64,000 bases of DNA. It comes from Stenotrophomonas maltophilia (GTDB taxonomy: Bacteria > Pseudomonadota > Gammaproteobacteria > Xanthomonadales > Xanthomonadaceae). Below the pieces are notes generated by a model. It was not told the origin of the DNA. It saw nothing but the letters and a program-made list of their open reading frames with translations, and did not search any database. How positions within the stretch are numbered: position 1 is the stretch's first letter; every line of letters starts with the position of its first letter. Of this stretch, positions 35,917 to 45,652 are shown piece after piece. Position numbers and translations under genes: made by a program. The stretch covers positions 62,001-126,000 of the forward strand of contig NZ_QFHO01000003.1 in NCBI RefSeq assembly GCF_004920835.1, read 5' to 3'.

Positions 35917-36555
35917 TTACTGCGTCTTGAAGTCGAACGGCACCTCAATGCTGCCCGGTACGGCCTGGCCGTTGCTCTGTGCCGGAGTGAAGCGCCAGCG
36001 CCGCACGGCGTCGGTGGCGGCACGGTCGAGCTCGCGTGAGCCGCTGCGCTGGATCAGCGTGGTGTTGTTCGGGTAGCCGGTGGCATCTACGTCCACGCGC
36101 ACCACCACGGTACCTGTCTCGCCGGCACGCAGGGCGGCGGCAGGGTAGGAGGGAGGCGGCGACTGGCCGGCAATCGGCATCGGCTGGCTGTTGCCGGTCG
36201 CGGCCGGCGCCGCGCCCGGGGCGGCCGGGGCCGGCTCGGCGATCGGGGCGGGCGGCGGCGGAGCGGTTTCGACCAGCTTCGGCGCTTCTTCCTCCACCGG
36301 TGCCGGCTTGGCGTCAGGCATGTCGCTGGAACCGGCCGCAGCGGCCAACGGTTCCGGCAGGGGCTCGACCTGGGCGGTTTCCTGCGGGGTCTGCGCGGCC
36401 GGGTCGGCGCGGAAGAACTCCTTGTCACGACCGGTCAACCAGACCAGCACGAACAGCAGCACGCCCACACCGAAGGCGATGCCGGCGATCTTCAGGGCGT
36501 TGCGCGGGATATGCACAGTGAACGACTTGGCGGGCGACGAGCGAGGTGCAGACAT
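35917..36555 (-). CDS. TonB-like energy transducer, copy B
   Basis: 212 residues from ATG 36555; the frame extends further upstream but lacks a sensible start. Basic cytoplasmic tail, one membrane segment (ALKIAGIAFGVGVLLFVLVWL, about 20-40), a Pro/Glu/Ala-rich linker (PAPVEEEAPKLVETAPPPPAPIAEP) and the TonB C-terminal domain (SYPAAALRAGETGTVVVRVDVDATG...ELDRAATDAVRRWRFTPA). Divergent from serS, with about 113 bases between. TonB proteins with an extended Pro-rich linker span the periplasm. Confidence 0.87.
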   Translation of the reverse strand: MSAPRSSPAKSFTVHIPRNALKIAGIAFGVGVLLFVLVWLTGRDKEFFRADPAAQTPQETAQVEPLPEPLAAAAGSSDMPDAKPAPVEEEAPKLVETAPPPPAPIAEPAPAAPGAAPAATGNSQPMPIAGQSPPPSYPAAALRAGETGTVVVRVDVDATGYPNNTTLIQRSGSRELDRAATDAVRRWRFTPAQSNGQAVPGSIEVPFDFKTQ

Positions 36556-36626
36556 GGACCAGACCAGTACGGAATGGCTCGATTCTGCCACGGCGGGAAT
36601 GAACCGGGCGGCAGAAATCCGTATAA

Positions 36627-37949
<1,323 letters not shown>

Positions 37950-37961
37950 TTCCCTGATCGG

Positions 37962-38042
37962 GTGGGTGCCATGCTTGCATGGCACCGTATCCACGCATGG
38001 CGTGGATCTACAATGCGGGCTACTTCCTCGCCATGCGTGGAT
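37962..38042. repeat. SMAG/REP-like inverted repeats after serS
   Basis: GTGCCATG CTTG CATGGCAC (37968-37987), then ATCCACGC ATG GCGTGGAT, and a further ATGCGTGGAT copy near 38033. They lie between the convergent serS and SH3-like genes. Confidence 0.6.
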
Positions 38043-38054
38043 GAACCACCGCGA

Positions 38055-38405
38055 TCACTCCACGGCGCGCACCTTCTCCAACGGCACCCATCCGGGCTCG
38101 CCCGTCTCCGGCACGCACCACGCCCAGCCATTGAGCGTGTGTTGCCCGCGCAGCATCTGCCCTGGATCCACATCCAGTTCGCGCGCACAGTAGTCCACCG
38201 TGGCAAACGCGCCACCCTGCGCATCGCGGCCGATCACCGGCGCCGGCACGAATCCGGGCTGCTGGCCCTCGGCTTCGCACAGGAACCAGTCTTCCCAGCC
38301 CTCCGGGCCCTCATAACGTTCGCCGACCACCAGTGCCTGGCCACGGCGCAGGGTGATCGGGTGCGGAAATTCGCTGCGATGTGCAGTGGTCACGATGTAG
38401 TCCAT
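38055..38405 (-). CDS. SH3-like ligand-binding protein
   Basis: 116 residues from ATG 38405. Two SH3-like repeats: ITLRRGQALVVGERYEGPEGWEDWFLCE...PGFVPAPVIG, and TVDYCARELDVDPGQML...WAWCVPETGEPGWVPLEKV. This two-unit arrangement with the DYCARELDVDPG signature is a recognisable small bacterial SH3 family of unknown role. No signal peptide. It lies between repeats on both sides and is probably transcribed on its own. Confidence 0.72.
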   Translation of the reverse strand: MDYIVTTAHRSEFPHPITLRRGQALVVGERYEGPEGWEDWFLCEAEGQQPGFVPAPVIGRDAQGGAFATVDYCARELDVDPGQMLRGQHTLNGWAWCVPETGEPGWVPLEKVRAVE

Positions 38406-38417
38406 GAACCACTGTAC

Positions 38418-38508
38418 CGCTTCCGCCGGGCATGGCCCGGCGCTACCAGAGCCGGCCGGACCATGCCGGCACCTGCACGGGCAGCGCCGGGCCATGCCCG
38501 GCGGGCAA
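38418..38508. repeat. REP-like GC-rich inverted repeats
   Basis: GCCGGGCATGGCCCGGCGCTACC (CTAC-ended, inverse orientation) around 38425-38447, GCCGGACCATGCCGGC around 38454-38470, and GCGCCGGGCCATGCCCGGCG around 38482-38502. All are GCCGGG-CATG-CCCGGC palindromes like that at 40361. Confidence 0.6.
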
Positions 38509-38520
38509 GAATCGGCATGC

Positions 38521-38550
38521 AAAAAAAGCGGCCCCGCAATGCGGGGCCGC
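38521..38550 (-). terminator. Rho-independent terminator of azoR
   Basis: A perfect 10-bp stem GCGGCCCCGC / GCGGGGCCGC with AAT loop, followed on the minus strand by seven Ts. It lies just under 100 bases after the azoR stop. Confidence 0.9.
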
Positions 38551-38643
38551 CAGGGTGGGCCGGGATGGGGGAGGGGATCCCGGCCCGCGTTCAGCGCCCA
38601 GACGAGGAGAGAGCGGCGCCGAACGCTGGAACGCTGGAACGTG

Positions 38644-39231
38644 TTACGCCGCGGCGGCTTCAGCCGCTTGGTGCGACGGCAGCGCTGCCAGCGCACCGGC
38701 AATCGCGTCTTCGCGGTGCTGTGGCGAATAGGCAATGCCCTCGGCACGCACGAACTCGATGTCGTTGATGCCCCAGAAGGCGAACGTCTGGCGCAGGAAG
38801 GGCTCCTGGAAGTCCGCCGGCGAATCGGTGTAGATGCCGCCACGGCTGCTGACCACGATCACCCGCTTGCCACCGGCCAAGCCCACAGGGCCGTTCTCGG
38901 TGTACTTGAAAGTGCGGCCGGCCACGGCGACGCGGTCGATCCAAGCCTTCAGGGTGGAGGGGATGCTGAAGTTGTACATCGGCGCGCCGATCACCACGAT
39001 GTCAGCTGCCAGGAACTGCTCGAGCACCTGTTCAGCCTCGGCGGCTTCGGCCACGTCGGTCTTGGCCAGCGAACCACTGCGCAGATGCGGTACCGGATTG
39101 GCGTCAAGATCGCGATAATCGACCTGCAGGCCTTCGACCTGCTGCTTGAACCGGGCCACCACGGCGGCGGTCAGGTGGCGGGAGACGGAGTTCTCGCCAA
39201 GCACGCTGGCGTCGAGATGCAGAAGCTTCAT
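38644..39231 (-). CDS. azoR: FMN-dependent NADH:quinone/azo reductase
   Basis: 195 residues from ATG 39231 (AGGTGA 7 bases upstream). Flavodoxin-fold AzoR family: KLLHLDASVLGENSVSRHL (FMN phosphate loop), GAPMYNFSIPSTLKAWIDRV, and SSRGGIYT. Reduces quinones and azo dyes, usually in thiol/quinone stress. Divergent from a LysR gene with about 125 bases between; that regulator probably controls azoR. Terminated by the strong hairpin at 38521-38550. Confidence 0.92.
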   Translation of the reverse strand: MKLLHLDASVLGENSVSRHLTAAVVARFKQQVEGLQVDYRDLDANPVPHLRSGSLAKTDVAEAAEAEQVLEQFLAADIVVIGAPMYNFSIPSTLKAWIDRVAVAGRTFKYTENGPVGLAGGKRVIVVSSRGGIYTDSPADFQEPFLRQTFAFWGINDIEFVRAEGIAYSPQHREDAIAGALAALPSHQAAEAAAA

Positions 39232-39356
39232 GGCAGTCACCTATGTTCTGGAGGGAAGGGCGGGTGGCCCCGCCGACGGAGAGAACGATAGGTTGTTGCA
39301 AAGGCGGGATAAAGGTGTTTGAATGCCACGTATTGTTCTAGATATGGAACTCGGGC

Positions 39357-40349
39357 ATGCATGACCTGAATGACCTGTACTACTTTGCGATGGTGGTCGA
39401 CCACGGTGGATTCGCCGCCGCCGAGCGCGCTCTGGGTATCCCCAAGTCGCGCCTGAGCCGCCGCATCAGCCAGCTGGAAACCGACCTGGGCGTGCGCCTC
39501 CTGCAGCGCTCCACGCGCCGTTTCGCGGTGACCGACGTTGGTACCAGCGTGCATCGCCACGCGCAGACGATGCTGGCCGAGGCGCAGGCCGCACGCGAGG
39601 TGGTGGATCGCCTCAGTGCGGAACCGCGCGGCCTGGTGCGTGCCAGCGTGCCGGTATCGCTGGCGCAGATGCAGCTGCCCAAGCTGCTGCCCAAGTTCCT
39701 CGAGCAGTACCCGAAGGTGCGGCTGCAGCTGAACATCAGCAACCGCCGCGTGGACATCATCAATGAAGGCTACGACGTGGCCCTGCGCGTGCGTTCGCGC
39801 CTGGACGACGACGGCAGCCTGGTGATGCGCAGCTTCGGCCAGGTGCAGGAACTGCTGGTGGCCAGCCCGAAGTACCTGGACCGTGCGGGACGCCCGAAGG
39901 ATCCTGAAGAGCTGACCCAGCACGTCACCCTCAGCATCAGCGAAGACGAAGCCCGCCAGCGCTGGGAGCTGCATGGCCCGGAAGGCGAAGTGCGCCGGGT
40001 CGACCTGCAGCCGCGCGTGGCCGGTTTCGACTTCCCGCTGCTGCAGAGCATGGTGAAGGACGGTTTCGGCATCACCATGCTGCCGGAAACCGTGTGCGCC
40101 GATGCGGTGCGCAACGGCGAATTGGAAGTAGTGCTGCCGGACTGGTCGCTGCCGCAGGGCGTGTGCCATGCCGTGTTCGCCTCGCGCCGCGGCCTGCTGC
40201 CGGCGGTGCGCGTGTTCATCGACTTCCTGGCCGAGCACCTGCCGCCGCAGCTGGAGGCCTCGCGCCTGGATTGCGGTGGCGCCTGTGAAAAGGCCAAGGA
40301 GCGGATCAAGGCCAGTGCACTGGGTGCGCTGGCAGTGGATGCCGGCTGA
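39357..40349 (+). CDS. LysR-family regulator, divergent from azoR
   Basis: 330 residues. N-terminal HTH (DLNDLYYFAMVVDHGGFAAAERALGIPKSRLSRRISQLE) of the CrgA/AaeR-like subgroup and a C-terminal substrate-binding domain (LVRASVPVSLAQMQLPKLLP...). The shared upstream region with azoR has TTCTAGATATGG, a probable -10, and an AT-rich operator space. Likely activates azoR in response to a quinone or a related electrophile; the effector is not readable from sequence. Confidence 0.9.
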   Translation: MHDLNDLYYFAMVVDHGGFAAAERALGIPKSRLSRRISQLETDLGVRLLQRSTRRFAVTDVGTSVHRHAQTMLAEAQAAREVVDRLSAEPRGLVRASVPVSLAQMQLPKLLPKFLEQYPKVRLQLNISNRRVDIINEGYDVALRVRSRLDDDGSLVMRSFGQVQELLVASPKYLDRAGRPKDPEELTQHVTLSISEDEARQRWELHGPEGEVRRVDLQPRVAGFDFPLLQSMVKDGFGITMLPETVCADAVRNGELEVVLPDWSLPQGVCHAVFASRRGLLPAVRVFIDFLAEHLPPQLEASRLDCGGACEKAKERIKASALGALAVDAG

Positions 40350-40360
40350 GAGAGTTGAAC

Positions 40361-40384
40361 GGTAGCGCCGGGCCATGCCCGGCG
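40361..40384. repeat. SMAG/REP-like palindrome
   Basis: GGTAGCGCCGGGCCATGCCCGGCG between the convergent LysR and DUF4241 genes. Confidence 0.7.
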
Positions 40385-40403
40385 TTGTCGCTTCCGATCG
40401 CGA

Positions 40404-41471
40404 TCAATTCCGCCCTAACAACCGATCCCAGAAGCCGCGTCGCGGCTGGGCCGTTGGCTGGGGAGCAACGACCGGCGCTTCCAGCACCGCCATCAGTTCC
40501 GCGCTGCGTGGCTTCTTCAGGAAGTGGGCGTAGTCCATGTAGCTGGTCACCTTGCTCATGTGCAGGCGCTCGGGCATCGCCGGCAACGCGCCGCCCTGCA
40601 GCAGCACCCGCAACGCTCGCGGGCGGTCCAGGCGGACCGCCTCGAACAGCGCGGTGCCGCCACAGCCCGGCTCGATCTGGTTGGCGCGCCGCGGTGCATC
40701 CTTGAGCAGGGCTTGCAGCGCCTCTGCGTCATCGCGCTCTACGGCAGCCACCAGCAGCGCCAGTGCCTCCGCTTCTTCTGGCGGCAGACTGTCGCGATAG
40801 GCCTGATCGGCGATCTCGCGTTCGTCGCGCCCGTCACCGCCCTGGATGCACAGGAAGTCGGTGACCAGGGCGACCGGAATGCCGGAGGTATCCAGCGCCC
40901 AGTAGCTGGGATACACGCCGTCGCCCCAGCCGCTGGTGAACACGACCAGGCCGTGTGGTGAGTCCTCGCCCCAGGGGCGGTATTCGGCGCCGTCATCCAG
41001 GCCGTCATGGTCGATCAGTGCATCCGACCACTCGCTGTCTTCGTCGCCATCGGCCTGTTCGATCAGGGCCAGCAGTGCCTGCTGGGTGTCGGTGTCCATG
41101 AAACAGCCGATGCCGGCGTCGACCGGATAGCCGATGAAGCTGTCCTCGTCCAGGCCGGTCAGGTCCTGCGTGGTCCAGCGCGCCATCTGCCAATGCAGGG
41201 CAGACGCAATGAGGGCTTCGCGGGGTTTGAACCAGGCCACGGCCAGTGCGGGGCGGCCGCTGTGCACGATGATCTCGACGGGATGCCGACCCACGGGAGC
41301 GGTGTAATCGGCCAGCGCGGGTGCCTCGGCCTGGACCAGTGGATCGCAAACCACCAGATGCCCGCTGCTGACCGGGAGGTGCCCGGCGAAAGTACGGTGC
41401 AGGGCCACTGCGGCCAGCTGGGTGTCGTCCAGCAGGGTGGTGCGCAGGTTGGCCAGGTCGAGGTGGGCCAT
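40404..41471 (-). CDS. DUF4241-like protein with C-terminal ankyrin-type repeats
   Basis: 355 residues from ATG 41471 (GGAGCCCCC upstream). The N-terminal two-thirds matches DUF4241 (SGHLVVCDPLVQAEAPAL, the Trp/Asp-rich stretch DGVYPSYWALDTSGIPVALVTDF), and the last ~120 residues carry two ankyrin-like units (AEALALLVAAVERDDAEALQALLKD, GTALFEAVRLDRPRALRVLLQGG). DUF4241 proteins occur in toxin/immunity clusters, often as immunity-like partners, but function is unproven. No signal peptide. It converges on the LysR gene and lies about 125 bases from tRNA-Ser. Confidence 0.72.
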   Translation of the reverse strand: MAHLDLANLRTTLLDDTQLAAVALHRTFAGHLPVSSGHLVVCDPLVQAEAPALADYTAPVGRHPVEIIVHSGRPALAVAWFKPREALIASALHWQMARWTTQDLTGLDEDSFIGYPVDAGIGCFMDTDTQQALLALIEQADGDEDSEWSDALIDHDGLDDGAEYRPWGEDSPHGLVVFTSGWGDGVYPSYWALDTSGIPVALVTDFLCIQGGDGRDEREIADQAYRDSLPPEEAEALALLVAAVERDDAEALQALLKDAPRRANQIEPGCGGTALFEAVRLDRPRALRVLLQGGALPAMPERLHMSKVTSYMDYAHFLKKPRSAELMAVLEAPVVAPQPTAQPRRGFWDRLLGRN

Positions 41472-41595
41472 GGGGGCTCCGATTGCAGTGAAGGCCCCAC
41501 CGTGCCGCATGCGAAGGGAGGGAGCAAGGGTGGTCTTGGGCAAATGGCCTTCACGTGCGAGAATACGGCGCTGCCCGGGCGACCGGGACCCGATT

Positions 41596-41685
41596 GGAGA
41601 GATGGCCGAGCGGTTTAAGGCACCGGTCTTGAAAACCGGCGAAGGGTCAAACCTTCCGTGGGTTCGAATCCCACTCTCTCCGCCA
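41596..41685 (+). tRNA. tRNA-Ser, anticodon TGA
   Basis: 90 nt, GGAGAGA/TCTCTCC acceptor, D-arm GGCCGAGCGG, anticodon arm CCGGTC-TTGAAAA-CCGG with loop CTTGAAA (TGA), a long type II variable arm and T-arm GGGTTCGAATCCC. Discriminator G and CCA are encoded. Reads UCA and other UCN codons. A terminator follows after about 10 bases. Confidence 0.97.
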
Positions 41686-41694
41686 GGATTCCAG

Positions 41695-41726
41695 AAGGCC
41701 CCTAGTGATAGGGGCCTTTTTGTTTT
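41695..41726 (+). terminator. Rho-independent terminator of tRNA-Ser
   Basis: Perfect 10-bp stem AAGGCCCCTA / TAGGGGCCTT with GTGA loop, followed by TTTTGTTTT. Confidence 0.9.
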
Positions 41727-41749
41727 CTCAGGCTTCCCTACCTGCGCAG

Positions 41750-41769
41750 CTGTCCTCAGCTGAGGACAG
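41750..41769. promoter_or_regulatory. Perfect 20-bp palindrome over a ribosome binding site
   Basis: CTGTCCTCAGCTGAGGACAG reads the same on both strands, with an 8-bp stem and AGCT loop in RNA. The right arm contains GAGGA, the likely Shine-Dalgarno for the ATG at 41772 or 41776. A DNA operator or an RBS-hiding RNA hairpin are both possible. Confidence 0.55.
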
Positions 41770-41775
41770 GGATGG

Positions 41776-42003
41776 ATGCAAAAAAACTCTCGGCAGAGAA
41801 TCAAGAAATCGATTCAGACCGTTGCTGCAGTGGAAGTGATCGCGCTGTTTCACGCGGAGTCTGATTTCGACTGCGCTGCTGCGGCTCAAGCAGGAAGTGG
41901 TGCGCGGTACGCCTGTGTTCTTGCTGAGTCGGCGGATAAGAAGCGCTCCCACTGGATCGGTGGGATGTTCCGAGAGACACCAGCACAAAACGCCGTTTAC
42001 TGA
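41776..42003 (+). CDS. Possible small protein after tRNA-Ser
   Basis: 75 residues (MQKNSRQRIKKSIQ...), basic then mixed. It has Shine-Dalgarno-like GGACAGGG close upstream. An overlapping alternative in another frame (ATG 41772, 29 codons, MDAKKLSAENQEIDS) competes for the same ribosome binding site, so only one of the two, if either, is real. Nothing else supports coding apart from position and the palindrome. Low confidence. Confidence 0.25.
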   Translation: MQKNSRQRIKKSIQTVAAVEVIALFHAESDFDCAAAAQAGSGARYACVLAESADKKRSHWIGGMFRETPAQNAVY

Positions 42004-42036
42004 GCTAGTATTCAGGTTTCACGGACAGGACTAATC

Positions 42037-42288
42037 ATGAGTGAAATGGATGCGGTGGACCCGACTTCGGCAGAACAGTCACGAGTAGAGAGTGAGACGC
42101 TGCCGCTTGTCATCCAGACGGTCGGAGGTTTGTCGGCCGCGGTTGGCGTCATCAGCATCGTGTTGGCGCTTACTGGCATTGTTCCCTGGCTTTTGGGATC
42201 AGGCGTCTCCGCGCTTCTTGCTGCGCCTTTCCTTTATGGCTTTGCGGACATCGTGCTCAGCTTGAGAAAGCTGTGCTCAAAGCGTTGA
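42037..42288 (+). CDS. Small membrane protein, 83 residues
   Basis: Acidic N-terminus (MSEMDAVDPTSAEQSRVESE) and one long or two short hydrophobic segments (VIQTVGGLSAAVGVISIVLALTG and WLLGSGVSALLAAPFLYG), ending in a basic tail. AGGA lies about 8 bases before the ATG, and a TAGTAT -10 lies upstream (about 42006). Followed by a good terminator. No family recognised; small charged-N-terminus membrane proteins of this shape are often toxins or stress proteins, but nothing specific supports that here. Confidence 0.6.
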   Translation: MSEMDAVDPTSAEQSRVESETLPLVIQTVGGLSAAVGVISIVLALTGIVPWLLGSGVSALLAAPFLYGFADIVLSLRKLCSKR

Positions 42289-42312
42289 TGCAGGTGCTGG
42301 AAAAAGATCCAT

Positions 42313-42340
42313 AAGCCGGCCCAGTGCCGGCTTTCTCTTT
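42313..42340 (+). terminator. Rho-independent terminator
   Basis: AAGCCGGC / GCCGGCTT stem with CCAGT loop and a TTTCTCTTT tail. Ends the small membrane protein transcript. Confidence 0.8.
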
Positions 42341-42441
42341 GTGGGAAAGTGGGAGTCGGTGGCCCTGCCGCCGTTACAGTCGATATCCCACCGCTGAGGT
42401 TTAGTGTCGGCGTGTTCGAACGGGTGGCAGATCCTGGACGG

Positions 42442-45201
42442 CTACCCGCGGCGCCCACCCTTCGGCTTGTTATGGCACAACGGGTAACTGGAGCACGACC
42501 GGAAGACCCCATGCGGCCCATTCCGGTCCACGAACACGCCCACCTTGCACACCGGGCAGCGCTCTTCGTGGATCGCCGCGCCTGATATCGCGGTCACTTC
42601 CACAGCTCCGTCCTTCACCAGCTCGTCCAAGAACGGCGAGTGCTTCCCCTGCAGGGTGAACATGGCCACCGATCGTCGCGCACGCGTCAGCGCCACATAG
42701 AACAACCGCCGCTCTTCGCTCAATGGATAGATATCACCCTCCGGCATCGCCAGCGAAAGCACCGGGTCATCCGAGCGCAGGCTCGGGAAGCTGCGGTTTA
42801 CCATCCCCGGCAGAACAACGTAGTCCGCCTCGCGTCCTTTCGACCGATGGACCGTGAGGAACTCGACGTCCATCGTGCTGCCGAAGGCCGTCTTCCAATC
42901 CGAAGGCACTGCACCGCGATCCGCGCGATACCGCCCCAGAACAAAGACTGTCACGCGCCCGTTTCGGCCCTGTGGAACGGCACCGGACAGCAGCTGCTGA
43001 TGCAACCTGGCGAGGTACTGGCGAACGCCATCCTGCACCTCCTCACGCCGGTTCATCTGGAACGCCTGCAGCACCTGGCCCATTGCCGGCGCAGCAGAGC
43101 TAACTTCCTTGGTGATCTGCGCGGGATTGCGGCTGATGAAGCGGCTGGACACATCGCACAGTGCCTGCGGGCAGCGGAACGTCTGTTCCAGTTTCAGCAC
43201 CTGGCCGTGCCCCATCCACTCGCGGAATCCGGTCATCACCGAAACGTCGGCACCGGCGAAGCGGTTGATCGACTGCCAGTCGTCGCCCACTGCAAACAGA
43301 TAGCGGCCGGGGCGGCTGACCAATGCACGGCAGAGTCGGGCACGGGCGCGTGAGGCGTCCTGGAATTCGTCGGCCATCACCAGTTCGTAGGGTGATTCAT
43401 AGTGGCCCTGTTCAAGCAGGCCGGCCGCCATGTTGAGCATGTCCTCGAAGTCGATGCTGCGCTCGTCAGCCAGCGCACTGTCCCAGGCCTGGAAAACCGG
43501 CCCGGCGATCTCCAGGAAGCGCCGGTAGCGTTCCTTGAACTGATCCTCGGGCATCCGCCGCAGGCGCGCCGCCATATCGTCCAGCGTCAGGCAGTTACTC
43601 TTGGCATGCGCAATGAAGGTTCGCATCAGGCCGATCAGGTCCGCATCGGGCATCGGCTTGGCGCCCTGGTCGGGCAGCTCGCGGTCCGGGTTCGGGTCGA
43701 GTTCGATGTCAGACTCGCCGAGCTTCTCTGCGAGGTCCAGCAGGGCATGTCCGCTGCGCAGGCCAAAGGAGGTCGTCTCGACAAGGGCCGTGCCGCGCGC
43801 TGCATGCTGCTGGCGCTTCCAGCGCATGCCTTCGAGATAGTCGGAAACGTGCTCCGGCGGCTGGCCATCAGCATCCAGCGCAAAGTGCTCGTGATACAGC
43901 CCTGCGTCCGGGTAATGGAAGGCGGGGCGATACTGGCGATGGGTGTCAGTCGCCGCATCAAATTCGTAGCGTCGCTCGTAGTCGTACGTCACGCCGTTGT
44001 AGAAAAGCCAGTCGGCGATCACGCACTCTTCCAGGCTCTTCACCCGTTCCCCCTGCAGGGTACGGATGTAGGGCGTGCCATCGCGGTCGTAGCCGTCGGC
44101 CTCCATTTCCGCGCCGAATGGCGGCAGGTCGCGCCCGAACACCAGACGGAACATGTCCCATTGGGTGCGGAAGTGGGTCGAGCGATCCTTCAGGTCGTCC
44201 ACCAGTTCGGCCAGCTTGTTGAAGCCCAGCGTTGCGTCGATCGCCCATTCGGGGATATCAGGCTTGCGTCCGGTGGCCTTGGCGACGATGGCCAAGCCGA
44301 GTGCATGGAAGGTCCGTGCCTCGATTGCGATATCGCCCATGCCCAACCGGTCGAAGGAACGCTGTGCGCGCTCTTCAAGCTCCCTGGCGGCATCCTTGTT
44401 GAAGGCGAGCATCACGATCCGCTCGGGTTCGACAAAGCCGCGATCAATGGCGTAAGCGGCCTTGGCGACCATCGTGGAGGTCTTGCCGGAGCCGGCTGCG
44501 GCCACGACCTGCACGCGGTTGTCGAAGCAGATGACGGCGCGGGCCTGTTCCTCGGTCAGTGGTTTGCTCTCGACCCTGTCCAGGAAGTCCTTGGCCAGCA
44601 CCAACTCACGCGTTGCCATGGTCGCGTTGGCCTCGGCCCACACGGCAGGCCAATCCAGCTGCCAGTCGTGCAGGGCGTCCAGCGCTGCACGGTTGCTGGG
44701 CGAATGCAGGTCCTGGTGCACATCCTCATCGAGGAACAGTTGTTCCAGCTCGCGTGGCGGGATCGGCAGGGTGGGGCAACCGGCCAGCAGTGCCTGCTGT
44801 TGTTCGTGCGTGATCCAGCGGCGGCCGGTGCTGCTCCGGTCGATGAGGGCGTCTGCTTCGGCGAGCCATGACTGGATCTGCTCCAGGAGGGTCTCAAAGA
44901 GGGCCTTGCGCCCGCGCGTCGTGCGCGCGAAACGCACATGCTGCAAGGCAGCCGCGAGCCGGGAGGCCTGGCCGTTGGGCAGTCCATACATGGTCAGAAC
45001 GCCGTCGCCCTGGGTCTGCAGCACGACCCTGGCCCAGAAGAGTCCGGGAATGACCTGCACGCGCTCGTCGTCAGCCGCGTGCTGCCGGTACTGCTTGCCG
45101 CCGACCGTGAGCTCGACGTGCTCACCATCAAGCTTCAGCCGCCAATCTGGTGAGCGGGTAAGAAGTCGACCCCAGCCCGAGGGGTGCCAATCCATAGACA
45201 T
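42442..45201 (-). CDS. helD: HelD-type UvrD-family helicase (DNA helicase IV) with C-terminal zinc finger
   Basis: 919 residues. N-terminal accessory region (WRLKLDGEHVELTV) typical of HelD, then the superfamily 1 motor: motif I VVAAAGSGKTSTMVAKAAYA (about 231-250), motif Ia/Ic IVMLAFNKDAARELEERA, motif II DEFQDASRARARL, VGDDWQSINRFAG, LEQTFRC, and later SKGREADYVVL and YVALTRARR. At the C-terminus a topoisomerase-type zinc finger has Cys882, Cys885, Cys903 and Cys909. HelD displaces RNA polymerase or unwinds DNA during recombination and repair. Size and plan match the chromosomal enzyme. Confidence 0.85.
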   Translation of the reverse strand: MSMDWHPSGWGRLLTRSPDWRLKLDGEHVELTVGGKQYRQHAADDERVQVIPGLFWARVVLQTQGDGVLTMYGLPNGQASRLAAALQHVRFARTTRGRKALFETLLEQIQSWLAEADALIDRSSTGRRWITHEQQQALLAGCPTLPIPPRELEQLFLDEDVHQDLHSPSNRAALDALHDWQLDWPAVWAEANATMATRELVLAKDFLDRVESKPLTEEQARAVICFDNRVQVVAAAGSGKTSTMVAKAAYAIDRGFVEPERIVMLAFNKDAARELEERAQRSFDRLGMGDIAIEARTFHALGLAIVAKATGRKPDIPEWAIDATLGFNKLAELVDDLKDRSTHFRTQWDMFRLVFGRDLPPFGAEMEADGYDRDGTPYIRTLQGERVKSLEECVIADWLFYNGVTYDYERRYEFDAATDTHRQYRPAFHYPDAGLYHEHFALDADGQPPEHVSDYLEGMRWKRQQHAARGTALVETTSFGLRSGHALLDLAEKLGESDIELDPNPDRELPDQGAKPMPDADLIGLMRTFIAHAKSNCLTLDDMAARLRRMPEDQFKERYRRFLEIAGPVFQAWDSALADERSIDFEDMLNMAAGLLEQGHYESPYELVMADEFQDASRARARLCRALVSRPGRYLFAVGDDWQSINRFAGADVSVMTGFREWMGHGQVLKLEQTFRCPQALCDVSSRFISRNPAQITKEVSSAAPAMGQVLQAFQMNRREEVQDGVRQYLARLHQQLLSGAVPQGRNGRVTVFVLGRYRADRGAVPSDWKTAFGSTMDVEFLTVHRSKGREADYVVLPGMVNRSFPSLRSDDPVLSLAMPEGDIYPLSEERRLFYVALTRARRSVAMFTLQGKHSPFLDELVKDGAVEVTAISGAAIHEERCPVCKVGVFVDRNGPHGVFRSCSSYPLCHNKPKGGRRG

Positions 45202-45373
45202 CCAGTTACTGCCTTGCGTACGTCAATTGGGCTTGCAGAGCCCTTACGCCTCCATGATAAGGGGCGTTGACGACGCATGTGGCCTTTCGCTTCATGGCCG
45301 GCCATGCGACCGGTTTCATTGACGTTCGTGAAGGCGGTTGCCAGCATGACGCCTGTGGATATGGGCGCCGATC

Positions 45374-45583
45374 ATGGAAATCGACTGGAACAGCGTGGGT
45401 ACCTTGAAGCACTCCGTCGGCGGCTACGATATCCGCACGGATGCACTGAAGATTCTGGTGACCGCTGCAACGCAGGGGCACGAGGGTGATGTCTCGCAGA
45501 TGCGCATCGAGATGGAAGATGGCATCGTCCTTCCGCCAGACGAGATCAGGCGGCTGGCACTGGCGCGGAGTCGCATCCGCTAG
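45374..45583 (+). CDS. Small hypothetical protein, 69 residues
   Basis: Short acidic protein with a beta-strand-rich core (YDIRTDALKILVTAATQGHEGDVSQMRIEMEDGIVLPPDEIRRLAL). No signal peptide or membrane segment, and I know no family. The ribosome binding site is weak. Divergent from helD, after about 170 bases in which I see nothing else. Confidence 0.5.
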   Translation: MEIDWNSVGTLKHSVGGYDIRTDALKILVTAATQGHEGDVSQMRIEMEDGIVLPPDEIRRLALARSRIR

Positions 45584-45652
45584 CCGCGCCGATCGGCACT
45601 GGACCTGGCCCCTCTGCGGCAGCTCCAGGTGCCAGCACCTGCCAGCATGGAA

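Noticed and set aside
41596..41685. tRNA-Ser as a phage/integrase attachment site
   Set aside because: No integrase and no duplicated tRNA 3' end recognised in the following 4 kb.
41728..41988. 86-codon minus-strand frame in the tRNA-Ser/membrane-protein gap
   Set aside because: No ribosome binding site, crosses the tRNA terminator and the 20-bp palindrome, and composition is unremarkable.
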